A stretch of 64,000 bases of DNA. It comes from Sphagnum compactum (taxonomy: Eukaryota; Bryophyta; Sphagnopsida; Sphagnales). This document shows, one piece after another, positions 59,501-64,000 of the stretch (within the stretch, counting starts at the first letter, position 1; each line of letters opens with the position of its first letter). A model generated the notes under the pieces. It was not told where the DNA came from. It made no database searches and was given only the letters and a program-made list of their open reading frames with translations. The position numbers and the translations under genes are program-made. The stretch spans positions 4,836,001 to 4,900,000 of the forward strand of contig OZ234500.1 in the NCBI GenBank assembly GCA_965153455.1. The letters run 5' to 3'.

Positions 59501-60220
59501 AAAAACATTAAGTCTTTTTAAACAAAAATAAGAAATAAATTTATTTTGCTGCTTCATGTCACTCCAACCATTAGTCATGATGCAACAATTATATTTGCCC
59601 CAACATGTTTGATTAAGTTTTGAATTTCACTTCACAACAGTCACTTTAATCACATTAAACATTACACTCAAAATCAACATTTATTTGTAATCCATCAAAA
59701 TCATCGTTCATTAAAGTCATTAATTTATTCACTGATATTTGAAACACAAATGTGTCAAAAACAGAAATTGTCAAGTTACATTTGTAAATACACCATTATC
59801 TTTCACATTTTATTTTCTATATGCAATTTGTCAAGTTGCACCAATCTGTTATTGGCCCATTTTTCTTTGACTTTGTTCTGAAGCTTTAGAAACCACATTG
59901 GACATGCCTCTTATGTTTGATCCTTATTAAATAATGTATAAATGTGGGTGAAAACATGGGCAACTAATTATTTTTTTCCTTTTAAAATTTTGGTTAAATA
60001 AACAAATCCAATACATCAACTAGCACATTAGAACATTAGCAATGGGTGCATTTTCATTATTAGGAGTCAATATTTTTATAATCATCCCTTATGTTTGTAG
60101 ATTGTATGATTTCAAAATTAATGCATTAATAAAATCTTGTAATCAGTTTATTGAACACATGATTATAAAAAGGTGAAAATGTTAAACTTATGATGTAACC
60201 AAATTTTAAGCACGTGATTA
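53568..60220. other. Long gene-free AT-rich spacer
   Basis: About 6.6 kb in which I see no gene. Simple repeats include (CCAT)n at about 55292-55320, (TA)n at about 56148-56166 and (AC)n/(TA)n at about 56382-56412. A CTTTGCC-type short repeat (CACTTTGCCCACTTTGCTCA) lies at about 55750-55780. Open frames are short and lack motifs. The part after 56600 is strongly AT-rich. Confidence 0.6.
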
Positions 60221-60479
60221 TATAAGGGTGAGAATGTCAAACTATGTTATCTACTTATATAATATCCTTGGGTGGTCGTCCTTTCCATCCATTCGTCCCG
60301 TCATCCGTCCATCCAAGTTCCTCATCCTGGAAGAAGAAGATGATGGAACGGGAGGAGGACGACGATTCATGATGGCGACAGTAGTTTATCCACATGTTCA
60401 TGTGATCCTGTTAGCGTAGTTTATTTTAGCACTGCGAAATTATTTTTGTGTGGTCTGTAGGAATTTAACAGAGCGAGTG

Positions 60480-60608
60480 ATGGAGGGCCAGCAACAACAG
60501 AAACCAAATGGAGGCACGGAGAAGAAAGGTACCAATCCGAAGCTGCCGAAGAGAGAAGACATCTTATGGGGGATCGTCACACCAAAGGAGCTCAAAAATA
60601 AGAGATGA
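60480..60608 (+). CDS. Possible small protein, 42 aa, unrecognised
   Basis: An open frame from an ATG at 60480 (context GTGATGGAG) encodes a hydrophilic peptide rich in Gln and Lys (start MEGQQQQKPNGGTEKKG, middle PKLPKREDILWG). An in-frame stop lies upstream near 60417. The preceding 200 bases are GC-richer than their surroundings, and CTGTAG directly before 60461 could be a splice acceptor for a leader intron. The local rise in GC inside a very AT-rich spacer argues for a gene or gene fragment, but I recognise no family. The frame could also be the last exon of a decayed gene. Confidence 0.3.
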   Translation: MEGQQQQKPNGGTEKKGTNPKLPKREDILWGIVTPKELKNKR

Positions 60609-61852
60609 ACAACTTTAAGGCAGTACGTGGAAGCGTCTAGAGGGAAGTGGTGGAAATGGAGTTCAAAGAAGAGTGGGTTAGTCTTCTAGATGATCAACTC
60701 CCTTCTAGGACTAGTGAATGTATATTATGTATAAGAAAAGGTCGCACTATGGGGGCCTTTTGAATTTGAGATCCTTGAGATTAATAGGCCGAAAAAGGTC
60801 AAAAATCCGAAAAACCCCCATAGCAAAACCTTCCCTTTCATAAAATAATGATAATTTTTTCTTGTTTTTTAAAATGACTAATCATAAAACTAGATCTTCT
60901 AAAATTCGGAAGGCCCAATATAAATTGTACTAGGCCTTTCAAATTTTGAAAAATTTAGTAAACAGAGGTCAGTCTTAGATAAATCTAAGGTAAGTGAGAG
61001 AAAGTCAAACATGATAGATTCAGCTTGGGGAGAGACCTGAAAATACACGGGAATGCTTTAAAAAAATAAAAGCAAGAAAATGAACAACCAACAATAAACA
61101 CGTGAAAGAGTGGTTAAACAAGCTTGTGAATGAATAACTAGGTAATTTATGTGTGAATGAATAGTTCAATGAACACATTGTGCATGCAAAACATTGAAGA
61201 ATAGATTAGAACAAAATTTAATACATAGTAAAGTGATTTTTAATGTGCAATAGAAAGTCAAAGGTATAAAAAATAAGATAATGTAAAAGAAATAAAGTTC
61301 ATAAACATGTAAAACTTGGAGCAACAAGTGTGTGGTAAGCTTGCACAATTTTTTGTAACTTTGAAAGGATCATCCTTTAATGATTTTTATCAATTTATTT
61401 TGATCAATTTGTAAGAAATAAAAATTGTGGGTTCATCAATAAGGATGGATTGAAACACCTAAGTCTTTCCACATGTTAAAAATCAATTCTTTCATTATTT
61501 CTTACATGTTATTGAAAACAATAGTCTCATGAGATGATTCTTAAAAACAAAAATTTGATGTAATTTCGTCATACATTTTTAAAAGGATTTCAAATGTATC
61601 AAATGCTTATGAACCACACCCACCTCCTTTATAACTACTTTTGTGATTGTTTTTTGAAAAATATTTTTTGAATATTTTTGAAAAAATCTTAATTTTTTTT
61701 AAAAAATTAAAAAAATAATTCTCCATACTATTTTGTTAAGGTTTGTGTTAAGAATTTGACAGAAAATTTCAAATTCATTTACAAGTCCTTTTATATTTTA
61801 AAAACAAACATTATAATGCGTGATGAATGTTTTTGTTAATTTTCTATCCATT

Positions 61853-61935
61853 AGATTAATTTCAATTTAATTCACATGTTCTTATGATATATTAAAAATA
61901 CAACTATATAAACAAATCTTACAATTTCAACATCA
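61853..61935. repeat. Dispersed AT-rich repeat, copy 2
   Basis: TTAGATTAATTTCAATTTAA, TTCACATGTTCTTATGATAT, then CTATATAAACAAATC and AATTTCAACATCAAA, in the same order and strand as copy 1 at about 29300-29390 and copy 3 at 62160-62245. Confidence 0.7.
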
Positions 61936-62159
61936 AATTAAATTAACTTTTTTCAATAATGAAAAAACTAAGCAAGCATTACAATTGTTATGGTACATGT
62001 TATTGTGACTATACCCACTATTATTGTAATGGTTAAAATTTTGAAAATTTCAAAAAAAAATGTCATTTAATTTTTTAAAAATAAATTATAACTAATAATT
62101 TTTCTATTTAAAACATTGGTTAAAATTATTTTAAAATGTTTATGGGTATTTTTTATTCT

Positions 62160-62245
62160 TTAGATTGATTTCAAAATCAATTCACATGTTCTTATGATAT
62201 ATTATGAATTTATCTATATATAAAAATCCAAAAATTTCAACAATT
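62160..62245. repeat. Dispersed AT-rich repeat, copy 3
   Basis: TTAGATTGATTTCAAAATCA, TTCACATGTTCTTATGATAT, ATTATGAATTTATCTATATA and AAAAATTTCAAC. It lies about 300 bases after copy 2 on the same strand, so the two may be one locally duplicated element. Confidence 0.7.
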
Positions 62246-64000
62246 ATAAACTTAAATTTTCATGTTAGCAAGCCAGTTAATTTAATATTATTTTATTTAA
62301 AAGGTCTTTAAGTAAATTCCCGATTATTAATGGTAGGCAAAAACATTATTATTTTTTAATCCCCTAAAAGGTTACGCCACAAGATTTAATTGATTTTTGA
62401 AGGATGTGATGACAATTAATCTACTATCACATAGAACATTATATTTGTTAACTTAAAAGAAAAATATGGATAATCATCATAAAGATTCATGTGAATATGG
62501 GTGATGGGCAACCCCTTGGGGGGATTTTTATTGTCCTAACGTGTGTTATTTAAAAAGGAATATTCTTTTTTTTTTCTTTTTTTTCTGTTTGGAAGAGGTG
62601 GTTAAAAAAGTTGTTAATTAAAAAAATTAAAAGCACTTTGTGTGTATGGAAAAAAATTGTTATACCTTGGAGTTTGGAATGAAATGGAAATGTGGATTCT
62701 GGTGTGAAAACTTTTATCGTTTGTGTATCCTATTTTTTATTGTTCTTTGTAGAATAAAAGGTAGAAAACTATGAAGGTTATTACTATGTAAAATAATGTT
62801 ATAAGAAGGGATATTACATTTAAAAAAACAAAATTTGATTTTTGTTGATACACAACATAGTAAATGGTAGGTAGCAAATGGTTTACAAATATAAGAGAAA
62901 GGTTTATCAACAAACCCTTTTAGATTTGAAATCCTTTGGAAGCCGATCTATTAATAATTCTTTATTTTACATAAAATGTCGTCATGACAATGACATTGTA
63001 AAGGGACAACATTGTAATGACAAAGATAGTGAAAAAGGACAAGCTAATGAGTAACTTTTACTTAATGGAAGTTATTCTGATAAGCTAAAAAGTACATTCT
63101 AAATTGTGTAAGTTATTATTCTTGTCACATAATTACAACGTTAGCAAATAAGATTTCTTTAGCCCAATGAAAGACCAAATTATACAAATTTTGAAAAAAA
63201 GGCAATGGTGTTTTACGGTAATAAAAGTGATGATAAAACCTACAGAACCTTTTATGGTGTTTTTTTACGTATTTTGTGATGACAATTAAAACACACTACT
63301 TTTTTAAAAGTTCGAGAAAACCATAGTTTTGTTCCTTATATTTTTTTATGTTGAGATTTTTTTAGTTCCCCTTTGTTTATTGTTTGTCCTTTCCTTTTTA
63401 TTATTATTTTTCCCAACAAATAGGTTTTCTCTTTAATTGTTGATACTTGATGGGCCTCCAAAAGGCAATATTAACATATCATTTTAAATATTAAATATTA
63501 ATTAATAGTTTCAATTATTTTAATACATATTAACATGATTGCAAATATAAAACAATTATGTTGAAAGTCTGAATTATTTTCCATGTCAATTATTAAGATG
63601 ATGTGTGAATGTTTTCTTAATTTGTAAATAACATAGAAAATCATGTTTAAAATTCAAAAACAATTCCTCAGTGAATTCAAATTTTGGGTTGGTTGTACTA
63701 CATGAACATTAAATGAGACTCAAAATGTTTTAGCCCATCATGAAATAACATCTTCTTTTTTTAAAGCCTAGATATTTGTATCACCATGGGGTGAAAGCAA
63801 ATTACAACTTGGTTTTATACGGATGTCACTTTAGTTTTTGTCAAAATGAAAATGGAAAAAAAACGTGAATTTAATAATATGTATATATTTATATATTAAG
63901 CTAATTTCAAATACATTGTGGTATGGATTTTGAAAGGAATGTTTTAATGTGCTTTCATCCCATGGTGGCCTATTCTAACCCCAATGCAAGCTCCACTACT

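Larger units (their letters stand above)
60610..64000. other. AT-rich spacer to the window end
   Basis: No gene is supported. Copies of the dispersed AT-rich repeat occur at about 61853-61935 and 62160-62245. Open frames are few and short. Poly-A/T runs and AT-rich simple sequence dominate. Confidence 0.6.

Noticed and set aside
1-64000. CRISPR array, bacterial operon, plastid or phage-like system
   Set aside because: All clear genes have spliceosomal introns and plant nuclear families. The short repeats are tandem and lack regular spacers.

Overview
The window is nuclear DNA of a land plant. It is AT-rich, its genes have GT-AG introns and plant-type ATG contexts (AANNATGGC), and large gene-poor stretches hold degenerate transposon DNA. 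Two points hint at a seedless plant (lycophyte, fern or bryophyte) or a gymnosperm rather than a flowering plant: the cation-chloride cotransporter here reads more like the KCC group than the usual angiosperm CCC1, and a pogo/Tigger-type transposase relic is present. I cannot name the species.

Six protein-coding genes could be assembled exon by exon with consistent reading phase at every junction. They are EFG1-like rRNA-processing protein (+, 6441-9497, 7 exons, 380 aa), a KCC-like cation-chloride cotransporter (+, 16706-23718, 16 exons, 1121 aa), mitochondrial Mn superoxide dismutase (+, 31492-33831, 6 exons, 225 aa), a GT14 core-2/I-branching-like glycosyltransferase (+, 36297-38391, 2 exons, 370 aa), ribosomal protein S3a/eS1 (-, 42713-44380, 6 exons, 263 aa) and a plant-specific multipass membrane protein of unknown function (-, 46340-51782, 11 exons, 632 aa).

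Layout: 1-3480 is a decayed pogo-like DNA transposon and its flanks. 3480-6060 is purine-rich, repeat-rich spacer. EFG1 follows, then about 7 kb of spacer with a TIR-bearing MITE at 10288-10674 and short tandem repeats. The cotransporter gene ends at 23718 and is followed by about 7.8 kb of AT-rich spacer. SOD, GT14, RPS3a and the membrane protein lie in the gene-rich stretch 31.4-51.8 kb. From 51.8 kb to the end I see only promoter sequence, a CACTA-type hairpin MITE (53428-53567), simple repeats, a dispersed AT-rich repeat family and one small doubtful ORF near 60.5 kb.

The genes do not form a pathway or cluster. EFG1 and RPS3a both serve the 40S ribosome and both carry a telo-box-like AACCCTAAA upstream of the start. 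No unmistakably new biological system was found. The most useful leads are the KCC-like cotransporter with an altered TM6 motif and a possible acylated N-terminus, the two MITEs, and a cysteine-dense loop in the unknown membrane protein.
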